A stretch of DNA of 64,000 bases from Sphaerisporangium viridialbum (GCF_049674955.1 NZ_CP187232.1:2170001-2234000), one strand, 5' to 3'; counted from the stretch's first letter, positions 26,059-34,173 are shown. Notes: generated from the sequence alone by a model not told the origin. Translations and numbers: made by a program.

Positions 26059-26125
26059 CCGTGCCCTTAGGGTGCAAGCAGTGGCCGGAACCGGTCACTT
26101 CACGCTGAAACAGGGGATCTCGCAG

Positions 26126-27397
26126 TTGACCCAGCGGCCGAAGAACTGGGCAGGGAACGTCGCCTTCCGGGCGGAGCGTGTCGACCGGCCCTCCTCCCTC
26201 CAGCAGCTACAGAGCCTGATCGCGCGGAGCGCCAAGGTGCGCGTCCTCGGCAGCGGGCACTCGTTCAACCACATCGCGGACTCGCCCGGCGCCCTGGTCT
26301 CGCTCGACGGCCTGCCGCAGGGCGTGGAGCTCGACGGCGACTCCGCCAGGGTCAAGGTCACCGCCAGCGTCCGGTACGCCGAGCTTGGCCGCCGGTTGCA
26401 CGACAAGGGGTACGCGGTGCCCAACCTGGCGTCCCTGCCGCACATCTCGGTCGCCGGCTCGTGCGCCACGGCGACCCACGGCTCGGGCGACGCCAACGGC
26501 AACCTCGCGACGTCCGTGTCCGAGGTCGAGATGGTCACCGCCGACGGTGAGGTGGTGGTCCTCAGCCGCGACCGGGACGGAGACCGGTTCGACGGGGCCG
26601 TCGTCGCGCTCGGGGCCCTCGGAGCCGTCGTCAGCCTGACGCTGGACGTCGTGCCGGCGTTCGACGTGCGGCAGTACGTCTATGAGGGGCTCCCGGTCGA
26701 GGTCCTGGACGACCACTTCGCCGGCATCGTCTCCAGCGCCTACAGCGTGAGCCTGTTCACCGACTGGCGGACCTCGCGGATCAACCAGGTCTGGGTGAAG
26801 CAGCGCCTCGACGAGTCCGGCGGCTCCCCGGCCGGGCCGGATCTGTTCGGGGCCACGGCGGCGGACGGCCCCCGCCATCCCGTCCCCGGGGTGTCCGCCG
26901 TTCACTGCACCCGGCAGATGGGCGTCCCCGGCCCCTGGTTCGAGCGCCTGCCGCACTTCCGGCCCGACTTCACGCCGAGCAGCGGGGAGGAGCTGCAGTC
27001 GGAGTACATGGTGCCCAGGCGGCACGCCGTCGAGGCCCTGCACGCGCTGGAGGGCCTGCGCGCCCGCATCGCCCCGGTCCTGCAGATCTCCGAGATCCGG
27101 ACGGTCGCCTCGGACGGGCTGTGGCTGAGCCCCTGCTACGGCCGGGACACCGTGGCCTTCCACTTCACCTGGATCAAGGACTCCGCTGCGGTGCTTCCCG
27201 TCCTCGGCCTGATCGAGGAGCGGCTCGCGCCCTTCGAGGCCAGGCCCCACTGGGGCAAGCTGTTCACCGTGCCGCCCGAGGTCCTGCGCTCCCGGTACGA
27301 GCGGCTGCCGGACTGGCGCGATCTCGCGCGGCGGTACGACCCGTCGGCCAAGTTCGCCAACGAGTTCGTCGCCACGTACGTGCTCGACGACGCCTGA
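26126..27397 (+). CDS. aldO: Alditol (xylitol) oxidase, FAD-linked
   Basis: A VAO-type flavoprotein of about 423 residues that oxidises the terminal hydroxyl of polyols such as xylitol and sorbitol with O2, giving H2O2. The FAD-binding half holds VRVLGSGHSFN, whose His is the expected covalent FAD attachment, and LPHISVAGSCATATHGSG. The C-terminal half contains ELQSEYMVPRRHA and RPHWGKLFTVP, which match streptomycete AldO closely. I choose TTG 26126, because it follows AGGGGAT and gives a start (MTQRPKNWAGNV) that lines up with AldO. GTG 26072 and 26081 are longer alternatives. Confidence 0.87.
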   Translation: MTQRPKNWAGNVAFRAERVDRPSSLQQLQSLIARSAKVRVLGSGHSFNHIADSPGALVSLDGLPQGVELDGDSARVKVTASVRYAELGRRLHDKGYAVPNLASLPHISVAGSCATATHGSGDANGNLATSVSEVEMVTADGEVVVLSRDRDGDRFDGAVVALGALGAVVSLTLDVVPAFDVRQYVYEGLPVEVLDDHFAGIVSSAYSVSLFTDWRTSRINQVWVKQRLDESGGSPAGPDLFGATAADGPRHPVPGVSAVHCTRQMGVPGPWFERLPHFRPDFTPSSGEELQSEYMVPRRHAVEALHALEGLRARIAPVLQISEIRTVASDGLWLSPCYGRDTVAFHFTWIKDSAAVLPVLGLIEERLAPFEARPHWGKLFTVPPEVLRSRYERLPDWRDLARRYDPSAKFANEFVATYVLDDA

Positions 27398-27535
27398 GCG
27401 ATCTCTAGGTCGACGGGACAAGGTTGTGCCGTACACCCTCGACCTCATCGGCCCGGCGGCCGCGTAGGCGTTGGCATTCAGGCCGAGGAAGACGTGGTCC
27501 ACCGGGCCGACCTCGCGTCCGCATCGAGTCGTGTT

Positions 27536-27549
27536 CGGTATACAGTATG
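27536..27549. promoter_or_regulatory. Operator-like 14-mer, copy A
   Basis: CGGTATACAGTATG. Exactly repeated at 27650-27663 and partly (10 of 14) at 31602-31615 upstream of the GntR regulator gene. Confidence 0.6.
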
Positions 27550-27649
27550 GAGAAGTCAATAGAGCTGTGGCGCCTCGGCGCGGTCGTGGGCGCCGGTCGC
27601 GAATGGGTCTGGAGAACACGCGATCGCCAGGATAACGATTGCACTCATA

Positions 27650-27663
27650 CGGTATACAGTATG
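27650..27663. promoter_or_regulatory. Operator-like 14-mer, copy B
   Basis: CGGTATACAGTATG, the centre of a CATAC-N8-GTATG inverted repeat (27646-27663). It lies 23 nt before the ThDP enzyme start, where a bound repressor would block transcription. Confidence 0.65.
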
Positions 27664-27686
27664 CACACTTTGAGAGGACGGCCCCG

Positions 27687-29390
27687 ATGTTCGAGTCAGC
27701 GACCCAGCCCGCCGAACCTGCCCTGGAGCGCATTTCGGGCGGTCACCTGGTGGCCAAGGCCCTGAAGGCGGAGGGGGTGGATGTGATCTTCACGCTCTGC
27801 GGCGGCCACATCATCGACATCTACGACGGCTGCGTCGACGAGGGCATCGACGTGATCGACGTGCGCCACGAGCAGGTCGCCGCGCACGCCGCCGACGGCT
27901 ACGCGCGGATCACCGGCAAGCCCGGCTGCGCGGTCGTGACGGCGGGCCCGGGCACCACCGACGCGGTCACCGGGGTCGCCAACGCCTTCAGGGCCGAGAG
28001 CCCCATGCTCCTCATCGGCGGCCAGGGAGCGCTGAGCCAGCACAAGATGGGCTCGCTACAGGACCTGCCGCACGTCGACATGATGACGCCGATCACCAAG
28101 TTCGCGGCCACGGTGCCCTCCACCGAGCGGGTGGCCGACATCGTCTCCATGGCCTTCCGCGAGTGCTACAACGGCGCCCCCGGCCCGTCGTTCCTGGAGA
28201 TCCCGCGCGACGTGCTCGACGGCACGGTGCCGCTGGAGAAGGCCCGCATCCCGAAGGCGGGGCACTACCGCGCCTCCACCCGGCAGGCCGGCGACCCCGC
28301 CGCGATCGAGCGGCTCGGCGACCTCATCGCGCACGCCGAGAAGCCGTGCGTCCTGCTGGGCAGCCAGGTCTGGACCTGCAGGGGCACCGCCGACGCCGTC
28401 GACTTCGTCCGCGCCCTGAACGTGCCGGCGTACATGAACGGCGCCGGCCGGGGCACGCTGCCGCCCGGCGACCCCCACCACTACCAGCTCTCGCGGCGGT
28501 ACGCGTTCACCAACGCCGACCTGATCATCATCGTCGGCACGCCGTTCGACTTCCGCATGGGGTACGGCAAGCTGCTCTCGCCCGAGGCGACCGTCGTGCA
28601 GATCGATCTCGACTACCGCACCGTGGGCAAGAACCGCGACATCGACCTCGGCATCGTCGGCGACGCCGGGCTCGTGCTCTCGGCCGCCGCGGCCGCGGCC
28701 ACCGGCAGGGAGGACAACGGCAGCGCCCGCCGCAAGAGGTGGATGGAGGAGCTGCGCGAGGTCGAGACCAAGGCGTACGAGAAGCGGCTGCCGCGCCGGC
28801 TCTCGGACTCGGCGCCCATCGACCCCTACCGGCTCGTGCACGAGATCAACGAGTTCCTCACCGAGGACACCATCTACATCGGCGACGGCGGCGACATCGT
28901 CACCTTCTCCGGCCAGGTGGTGCAGCCGAAGTCGCCGGGCCACTGGATGGACCCCGGGCCGCTCGGCACGCTCGGCGTCGGCGTCGCCTTCGCGATGGCG
29001 GCGAAGTACGCCGAGCCGGGCAAGGACGTGGTCTGCCTGTTCGGCGACGGCGCCTTCAGCCTCACCGGCTGGGACTTCGAGACGATGGTCCGCTTCGGCC
29101 TGCCGTTCATCGGGGTCATCGGCAACAACTCCTCCATGAACCAGATCCGCTACGGCCAGGCCGCCAAGTACGGCGAGGCCAGGGGCAGGGTCGGCAACAC
29201 CCTCGGCGACGTCAGGTACGACGAGTTCGCCCGCATGCTCGGCGGCTACGGCGAGGAGGTCCGCGACCCGTCCGGCATCCGTCCCGCGCTGGAGCGCGCC
29301 CGCGAGTCGGGCAGGCCCGCGCTGATCAACGTATGGATCGACCCGGACGTCTACGCCCCGGGGACCATGAACCAGACGATGTACAAGTAG
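27687..29390 (+). CDS. ThDP-dependent acetolactate-synthase-like enzyme, candidate oxalyl-CoA decarboxylase
   Basis: A 567-residue thiamine diphosphate enzyme with the three-domain layout of acetolactate synthase. The activating Glu is in DVRHEQVAAHAADGYARI (near residue 55), and the ThDP/Mg motif is FGDGAFSLTGWDFE with GNN about 26 residues later. The glycine-rich FAD-domain equivalent is degenerate. The sequence resembles mycobacterial IlvG-like proteins more than classical oxalyl-CoA decarboxylases, but the next gene (12 nt on) is a clear formyl-CoA:oxalate CoA-transferase. From that context it may decarboxylate oxalyl-CoA or cleave another acyl-CoA; this is inference. ATG 27687 follows GAGAGGA. 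Operator-like repeats precede it. Confidence 0.75.
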   Translation: MFESATQPAEPALERISGGHLVAKALKAEGVDVIFTLCGGHIIDIYDGCVDEGIDVIDVRHEQVAAHAADGYARITGKPGCAVVTAGPGTTDAVTGVANAFRAESPMLLIGGQGALSQHKMGSLQDLPHVDMMTPITKFAATVPSTERVADIVSMAFRECYNGAPGPSFLEIPRDVLDGTVPLEKARIPKAGHYRASTRQAGDPAAIERLGDLIAHAEKPCVLLGSQVWTCRGTADAVDFVRALNVPAYMNGAGRGTLPPGDPHHYQLSRRYAFTNADLIIIVGTPFDFRMGYGKLLSPEATVVQIDLDYRTVGKNRDIDLGIVGDAGLVLSAAAAAATGREDNGSARRKRWMEELREVETKAYEKRLPRRLSDSAPIDPYRLVHEINEFLTEDTIYIGDGGDIVTFSGQVVQPKSPGHWMDPGPLGTLGVGVAFAMAAKYAEPGKDVVCLFGDGAFSLTGWDFETMVRFGLPFIGVIGNNSSMNQIRYGQAAKYGEARGRVGNTLGDVRYDEFARMLGGYGEEVRDPSGIRPALERARESGRPALINVWIDPDVYAPGTMNQTMYK

Positions 29391-29402
29391 GGGAACCACG
29401 CG

Positions 29403-30629
29403 ATGAGCAGAGCACTCGAAGGTGTCCGGGTCCTCGACATGACCCACGTGCAGTCGGGCCCTTCCTGCACCCAGATCCTCGGCTGGCTCGGGGCCGACGT
29501 CATCAAGCTGGAGTCGCCCACCGGCGACGTCACCCGCCGGCAGCTCCGCGACCTGCCGGGCGTGGACAGCCTGTACTTCACGATGCTCAACTGCAACAAG
29601 AAGAGCATCACGCTCAACCTGAAGAGCGAGCGGGGCAAGGAGATCTTCACCGACCTGGTCCGCGACGCCGACGTCCTGGTGGAGAACTTCGGGCCAGGAG
29701 CCGTGGACCGCATGGGCTTCACCTGGGAGCGCCTCCGGGAGCTCAACCCCCGCCTGGTCTACGCGTCGATCAAGGGGTTCGGCCCCGGCAGGTACGCCGG
29801 CTTCAAGGCCTACGAGGTGGTCGCCCAGGCGATGGGCGGCTCCATGAGCACCACCGGCTTCGAGGACGGCCCGCCGCTCGCGACCGGAGCCCAGATCGGC
29901 GACTCGGGTACCGGCGTCCACACCGTGGCGGGCATCCTCGCCGCCCTCTACCAGCGCGAGCACACCGGCAGGGGGCAGCGGGTGCAGGTGGCCATGCAGC
30001 ACGCCGTGCTGAACCTGTGCCGGGTCAAGCTGCGCGACCAGCAGCGGCTCGCGCACGGCTCGCTCGCGGAGTACCCCAACCGGACCTTCGGCGAGGAGGT
30101 CCCCCGGTCGGGCAACGCCTCGGGAGGCGGCCAGCCGGGGTGGGCGGTCAAGTGCGCCCCCGGCGGCCCGAACGACTACATCTACGTGATCGTGCAGCCG
30201 CCGGGCTGGCGGCCGATCGCCCGGATCATCGGCAGGCCCGAGCTGGCCGACGACCCGGAGTGGGCGACCCCGGAGGCCCGCCTGTCCAAGCTGGACAAGA
30301 TGTTCCAGCTCATCGAGGAGTGGACGAGCCTGCACGGCAAGTGGGCGGTGCTCGACGCGTTCAACGCCGAGAACATCCCCTGCGGCCCGATCCTGTCGAC
30401 CCTGGAGCTCATCCAGGACGACACGCTCAGGGACCAGGGCGTGATCGTCGATGTGGAGCATCCCGAGCGCGGCACCTTCACGACGGTCGGCAGCCCCATC
30501 CAGCTCTCCGACTCCCCGGTCGCGGTCACCACCCCGCCCCTGCTGGGCGAGCACAACGACGAGATCTACGCGGGTCTCGGCCTGTCCGCGGGCGACCTGG
30601 CGGAGCTGCGCCGGAACGGAGTGGTCTGA
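29403..30629 (+). CDS. frc: Formyl-CoA:oxalate CoA-transferase (CaiB/BaiF family)
   Basis: A class III CoA-transferase of 408 residues that moves CoA from formyl-CoA to oxalate. Family landmarks are THVQSGPSCTQILGWLGADV, SLYFTMLNCNKKSI, VENFGPGAVDRMGFTWE, IKLRDQQRL-like VKLRDQQRLAHG and the Gly-rich loop GNASGGGQPGW. The catalytic Asp is Asp167 in QIGDSGTGVH, equivalent to Asp169 of the Oxalobacter enzyme. Similarity along the chain is high enough to name it with fair confidence, although some relatives use other acids. It is cotranscribed with the ThDP enzyme and probably controlled by the downstream GntR. Confidence 0.82.
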   Translation: MSRALEGVRVLDMTHVQSGPSCTQILGWLGADVIKLESPTGDVTRRQLRDLPGVDSLYFTMLNCNKKSITLNLKSERGKEIFTDLVRDADVLVENFGPGAVDRMGFTWERLRELNPRLVYASIKGFGPGRYAGFKAYEVVAQAMGGSMSTTGFEDGPPLATGAQIGDSGTGVHTVAGILAALYQREHTGRGQRVQVAMQHAVLNLCRVKLRDQQRLAHGSLAEYPNRTFGEEVPRSGNASGGGQPGWAVKCAPGGPNDYIYVIVQPPGWRPIARIIGRPELADDPEWATPEARLSKLDKMFQLIEEWTSLHGKWAVLDAFNAENIPCGPILSTLELIQDDTLRDQGVIVDVEHPERGTFTTVGSPIQLSDSPVAVTTPPLLGEHNDEIYAGLGLSAGDLAELRRNGVV

Positions 30630-30780
30630 TGGCATCACCAGCGCATGCTCGGCGGCGGGCACGAGGTGATCATCGGGAGGCGCTGTCGGGCATGATCGAG
30701 CGGGCCGGCGCGCTGGTCGCCGACTTCCCCGAGATCTCGGATGTTTCGCCGGAGCGAGCCGCGGGTGACATTCAGGTCAA
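30629..30780 (+). pseudogene. Possible remnant of an acyl-CoA synthetase (NDP-forming)
   Basis: An ATG overlapping the frc stop opens a frame whose residues about 19-38 read ALSGMIERAGALVADFPEIS. The pattern LVxDFPEI resembles the ATP-grasp end of NDP-forming acyl-CoA synthetases, but no other part of that family is present and the frame soon runs through the antisense of the GntR gene. I treat it as a decayed fragment, not as a gene. It could be chance. Confidence 0.3.
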
Positions 30781-31532
30781 TTGCCGAGGGAAACGGGGGC
30801 CCGCCGTTTCCTGCGCCGGCTCGGCAGCGGCTCCGCGGGCTCCTCCTCCTCCTCCTCCTCAAGCTGGCTCAGGTAGAGGCGACGGGTGTGCTCGGTGTGG
30901 GCCTTCATGATCTCGCCGGCCCGGTCGGCGTCGCCCTCGGCGATGGCGTCGATCAGCGCGGTGTGCTCCTCCCAGGAGGCCCGGCCGCGCTGGCGGGCCA
31001 CCGGCGTGTGGTACCAGCGGACGCGGCGGGAGACCTGGGCGGCGAGGTCGCTGAGCACGGCGTTGCCGGACAGCTCCATGACGGTGGCGTGCAGCTCGGA
31101 GTTGACGGCCACCGCGCCGTCGATGTCGTCGGCCTCGACGGCGGCCAGGCCGCGCGAGCAGAGCGCGCGTAGCCGGGCCACCCCCTCGTCGGTGTGGTTG
31201 CGGGCCGCCAGCCGCGCGGCCTCGGTCTCGAGGAGGGCGCGTACGGCCAGCAGCTGGTCGGCCTCCTCGGCGGTGGGGGCGTGCACGAAGGCTCCGTGCC
31301 CGGGGTGCAGGTCGACCCAGCCCTCGCCGCTGAGCAGCTGGAGTGCCTCCCTGATCGGCTGCCTGGAGACGCCGAGCATCTCGGCGAGCTCGCTCTCGGC
31401 GAGATGCTGGCCAGGACGGAGGTGGCCGCTGATGATGAGCTCGAGGAGCGCATCGAAAACGCTCTCTCTGAGCGGAACGGGACGCGCGATCTTGAGTGCG
31501 GCTGCCCTGCCCGCGGGAACCGACCGCGTCAT
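30777..31532 (-). CDS. GntR family regulator with FCD domain
   Basis: A 251-residue FadR-subfamily regulator. The winged helix covers residues about 15-80 (SVFDALLELIISGHLRPGQH, LAEMLGVSRQPIREALQLL). The FCD ligand domain follows, with its metal-binding residues likely in NSELHATVMELSGN and the His of WYHTP / EEHTALIDAIAEGD. The C-terminus has a run of six or more Glu and then a basic patch. ATG 31532 with GGAG 8 nt upstream is chosen; a TTG at 31580 is in frame. It lies convergent to frc and shares operator-like sequences with the ThDP enzyme promoter, so it likely represses that operon and itself. Confidence 0.85.
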   Translation of the reverse strand: MTRSVPAGRAAALKIARPVPLRESVFDALLELIISGHLRPGQHLAESELAEMLGVSRQPIREALQLLSGEGWVDLHPGHGAFVHAPTAEEADQLLAVRALLETEAARLAARNHTDEGVARLRALCSRGLAAVEADDIDGAVAVNSELHATVMELSGNAVLSDLAAQVSRRVRWYHTPVARQRGRASWEEHTALIDAIAEGDADRAGEIMKAHTEHTRRLYLSQLEEEEEEEPAEPLPSRRRKRRAPVSLGN

Positions 31533-31601
31533 TTCTTCAACTCCAGAAGATGCCAGGGCCGCTCTCGGCGTGCCCGTCAAAAGTTTTTCGTCAACTGCCT
31601 A

Positions 31602-31615
31602 CAGCATACAGTCTT
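31602..31615. promoter_or_regulatory. Operator-like site upstream of gntR
   Basis: CAGCATACAGTCTT, 10 of 14 identical to the two copies of CGGTATACAGTATG upstream of the ThDP enzyme gene, located 70 nt before the gntR start. It suggests autoregulation. Confidence 0.45.
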
Positions 31616-31702
31616 AGGCTCTTTGCCTTACGGTGAGTGCGATCACCCATGCGACCGGCTACACCCTCCTGCCCCGCAACTGATCTCCCCGGCGGGCGGC
31701 GG

Positions 31703-33157
31703 TCAGGCGGCGGGCCTGCGGGGGACGAGGAAGGCCGGGACGAGCGCCACCGCGCCGATGACGAGCGCCCACCAGAAGCTCCCCGAGAAGGCGTGCGCCA
31801 CGGCCCCCGCCGCCCTTCCGCCGTGCGCGGCCGCGTCGGCGAGCGTGCCGTCCGCTCCGGGGATCCCGGCCCTGAGGCGGGTCTGCAGGACGACGGCCAG
31901 CACGGCGACGCCCAGCGAGCTCGCCACCCGGATGGTGATGTTGCTCGCGGTCGTCGCCGCCGGGATGGAGGTGCGCGGCATCCCCTGGTAGAACGCGGCC
32001 GACATCGACGGGACGACGAGCCCGTGCCCGAGGCCCACGACGAACAGGGCGGCGGCGAGCACCGGCAGCGCGGTGGTCGCGTCGATCCGGGTGTAGGCCA
32101 GCGTGCCCACCATGGCCACGGTGATGCCGGTGAGCCCGAGGCCACGGGGACCGAGGCGGTCGGTGAGCCGCCCGGCCAGCGGCATCGTGACGATGGCGCC
32201 GATCCCCAGCGGGGCGATCAGCAGGCCGGCGTCCAGGACGCTCTGCCCGCGCATGATCTGGAAGTACAGCGGAGCGAGGACCAGCAGGCCGAAGACAGCG
32301 GCCGAGTAGAAGAACAGCGCCGCCACGGCCGCGGTGAAGGACCGGTTCCCGAACACGCGCAGGTCCACGAGCGCCCGCTCGCCCCTGCGCAGCGACCGCA
32401 CCACGAACGCCGCCGTCAGCACCGCGCCCGCCGTGAGCCCGGCGAGGGCGCCGGCGCCGGCCAGGCCCGGCCCCTCGCCGACCTGGGACAGGCCGTACAC
32501 CAGGGCGGCGAGGCCGGGGGACAGGAGGACGAGGCCCACCGCGTCCAGCCTGCTGTCCGCCCGCCGGTCCTCGTCGCGCGGCAGCAGCCGTACGGCGAGC
32601 ACCAGCGCGACCACGCAGAACGGCACGTTGACGTAGAACAGCCAGCGCCAGGCCAGCTGGTCGACGATCACGCCGCCCAGCACCGGCCCGAGCACCGGCG
32701 CGAGCATCCCGGGGATGGCGATGACGGCCATCGCCCTGCCCATGCGCTGAGGGCCCGCCGCGCGGGCGAGCATGCTCTGGCCGACGGGCATGAGCAGCCC
32801 ACCGCCGATGCCCTGCAGGACGCGGAACGCGATGAGGCTGGGGGCCGACCAGGCCGCGCCGCAGAGCACCGAGCCGCCGATGAAGAGCGCGAGCGAGGTC
32901 AGCCACATCGTCTTGGCCCCGAATCGCTCCACCGCCCAGCCGGTGATCGGGATGGTCATGGACAGGGCGAGGGTGTAGGCGGTGATCACCCACTGGATCG
33001 TGGACAGGGAGGTGTGGAAGTCCCTGCCCAGCGTGTTGATCGCGACGTTGACGATCGTGCTGTCGAGGATCGTCATGATCGCGCCGAGCGCCACCACCAG
33101 TGCCAGCCGCCGAAGCGCGGGATCGAAACCCGTGGGGGTCTCGGTGGTCGTCGTCAT
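31703..33157 (-). CDS. DHA2 family MFS multidrug exporter
   Basis: A 484-residue exporter with about 14 predicted helices. Helix 1 carries the DHA2 hallmark MTILDSTIVNVAI. Motif A-like WAVERFGAKTMWL and motif C-like GPVLGGVIVDQLAWRWLFYV match EmrB/QacA relatives. ATG 33157 has AGAGGTGG upstream. It diverges from a TetR gene, and the 116 bp between them hold five repeat operators, so it is very probably an inducible efflux pump under that TetR. The drug is unknown. Confidence 0.9.
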   Translation of the reverse strand: MTTTTETPTGFDPALRRLALVVALGAIMTILDSTIVNVAINTLGRDFHTSLSTIQWVITAYTLALSMTIPITGWAVERFGAKTMWLTSLALFIGGSVLCGAAWSAPSLIAFRVLQGIGGGLLMPVGQSMLARAAGPQRMGRAMAVIAIPGMLAPVLGPVLGGVIVDQLAWRWLFYVNVPFCVVALVLAVRLLPRDEDRRADSRLDAVGLVLLSPGLAALVYGLSQVGEGPGLAGAGALAGLTAGAVLTAAFVVRSLRRGERALVDLRVFGNRSFTAAVAALFFYSAAVFGLLVLAPLYFQIMRGQSVLDAGLLIAPLGIGAIVTMPLAGRLTDRLGPRGLGLTGITVAMVGTLAYTRIDATTALPVLAAALFVVGLGHGLVVPSMSAAFYQGMPRTSIPAATTASNITIRVASSLGVAVLAVVLQTRLRAGIPGADGTLADAAAHGGRAAGAVAHAFSGSFWWALVIGAVALVPAFLVPRRPAA

Positions 33158-33171
33158 GGGGATCCACCTCT

Positions 33172-33268
33172 CGTACGCCGCATCGGTTTCCGTACACCGT
33201 AGCGCTTAATCGTACGCTGTATCGCGTTTCCCGTACACTGTCTCGATTTGCGCTACGCCGTATAATCG
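33172..33268. promoter_or_regulatory. Array of five phased operator repeats
   Basis: Near-identical elements start at 33172 (CGTACGCCGCATCG), 33191 (CGTACACCGTAGCG), 33211 (CGTACGCTGTATCG), 33232 (CGTACACTGTCTCG) and 33252 (GCTACGCCGTATAA). The spacing is 19, 20, 21 and 20 bp, about two helical turns. Each has a TAC-N3-GTA dyad or a close variant. The fifth overlaps the -10 of the tetR gene. Confidence 0.8.
33261..33266 (+). promoter_or_regulatory. -10 element of the tetR promoter
   Basis: A consensus TATAAT lies 7 nt before the GTG start, which places the expected transcription start at the start codon itself and predicts a leaderless mRNA. Confidence 0.65.
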
Positions 33269-33273
33269 GGCCC

Positions 33274-33987
33274 GTGGAAGAGGCTTCGGAACGCGTGCGC
33301 GGCCCGGTGTGGGCGCGCGAGACGACCAAAAGGCGGTCGGCGCTGACGCGCGAGGCCATCGTGGACACCGCCGTCGCCCTCGCGGACGCCGAAGGGCTGT
33401 CGGCGGTCTCGATCCGCCGGGTGGCCACCGAGCTGGGCGCCCGGGCCATGAGCCTCTACAGCCACATCGAGCGCAAGGAGGACCTGCTCGACCTGATGTT
33501 CGACCAGGTCGCGGGCGAGACGTCCTTTGAGGGCGGGCTGCCGGCCGGATGGCGCGAGGGGGTTCTCGCGATCAGCAGGGCCTCGCGCGAGGCGATGTTG
33601 CGGCACCCGTGGATGGTCGACCTCGCCTCGCGGGGCCCCAAGGTCGGGCCCAACAGCCTGCGCCACGCGGAGCAGTCGCTCGTGGCGCTCGCGGGCCTCG
33701 ACATCGACGCCGAGTCGAAGTGGCGCATCCTGACCGCGGCCGACGACTACACCATGGGGCATGTGATCCGCGAGGCCCTCCTCTATGACGGGCCCAAGCG
33801 CGAGGGGATCACCCGGTACGAGCAGGATCTGGCCCTCCGGCCCTACCTGGCCGGCCTCGTGGAGAGCGGCGAGTTTCCCAACCTCGCCCCTCTGCTGGGG
33901 ACCGGCATCATCGGGATTGACGACAATTTCGAGCGCGGCCTGAAGTGGCTGCTCGATGGCATCTCCGCCGAGCTGTCCCTGCCCTGA
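33274..33987 (+). CDS. TetR family regulator
   Basis: A 237-residue repressor. The HTH is in residues about 20-65: REAIVDTAVALADAEGLSAV, IRRVATELGARAMSLYSHIE. The C-terminal half resembles the TetR_C (tetracyclin repressor-like, C-terminal) ligand domain with WRILTAADDYTMGHVIREAL. It is divergent from the DHA2 exporter gene and likely represses both genes through the five operator repeats. GTG 33274 is the only sensible start, and no ribosome binding site precedes it, consistent with leaderless initiation from the TATAAT. Confidence 0.9.
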   Translation: MEEASERVRGPVWARETTKRRSALTREAIVDTAVALADAEGLSAVSIRRVATELGARAMSLYSHIERKEDLLDLMFDQVAGETSFEGGLPAGWREGVLAISRASREAMLRHPWMVDLASRGPKVGPNSLRHAEQSLVALAGLDIDAESKWRILTAADDYTMGHVIREALLYDGPKREGITRYEQDLALRPYLAGLVESGEFPNLAPLLGTGIIGIDDNFERGLKWLLDGISAELSLP

Positions 33988-34136
33988 GCCGTACGCCTGG
34001 AGAGGCCGCTCGTCGTCCGGCCCGCCGTACGCCTGGACACGGCCGATCGTCGTGCCCGGCCACCGCATGCCCGGAGAGGGCAGATCGTTCCGCGCGGCTG
34101 CCGGACGCCCGGGGAGGCTGGCTCGTTGTCCGGTGG
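33988..34136. repeat. Four degenerate tandem repeats of 35-41 bp
   Basis: Units start near 33988, 34024, 34065 and 34100. Each follows the pattern GCCGTACGCCTGGAGAGG then a (C/G)ATCGT or CTCGT block and a CCGG run; the later units diverge. The array begins one base after the tetR stop. No coding frame is supported. The remainder up to 34251 contains an inverted repeat at 34150-34173. Confidence 0.6.
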
Positions 34137-34149
34137 CTAATGTCCACAA

Positions 34150-34173
34150 TTGGTCACTGCGTAGCGTGACCAA
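34150..34173. promoter_or_regulatory. Inverted repeat upstream of the secreted protein gene
   Basis: TTGGTCAC and GTGACCAA are exact reverse complements with an 8-nt spacer. It ends 78 nt before the ATG at 34252, an operator-like position in an AT-richer patch. Confidence 0.5.

Noticed and set aside
27398..27535. Possible minus-strand protein fragment between aldO and the ThDP enzyme gene
   Set aside because: The frame gives a readable stretch (GPVDHVFLGLNANAYAAAG), but it has no start, no ribosome site and no family I can identify. Treated as chance.
33172..33268. Short CRISPR-like array
   Set aside because: The repeats are only 14 bp, imperfect, and 19-21 bp apart in a divergent promoter, with no cas genes. 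An operator array explains them.
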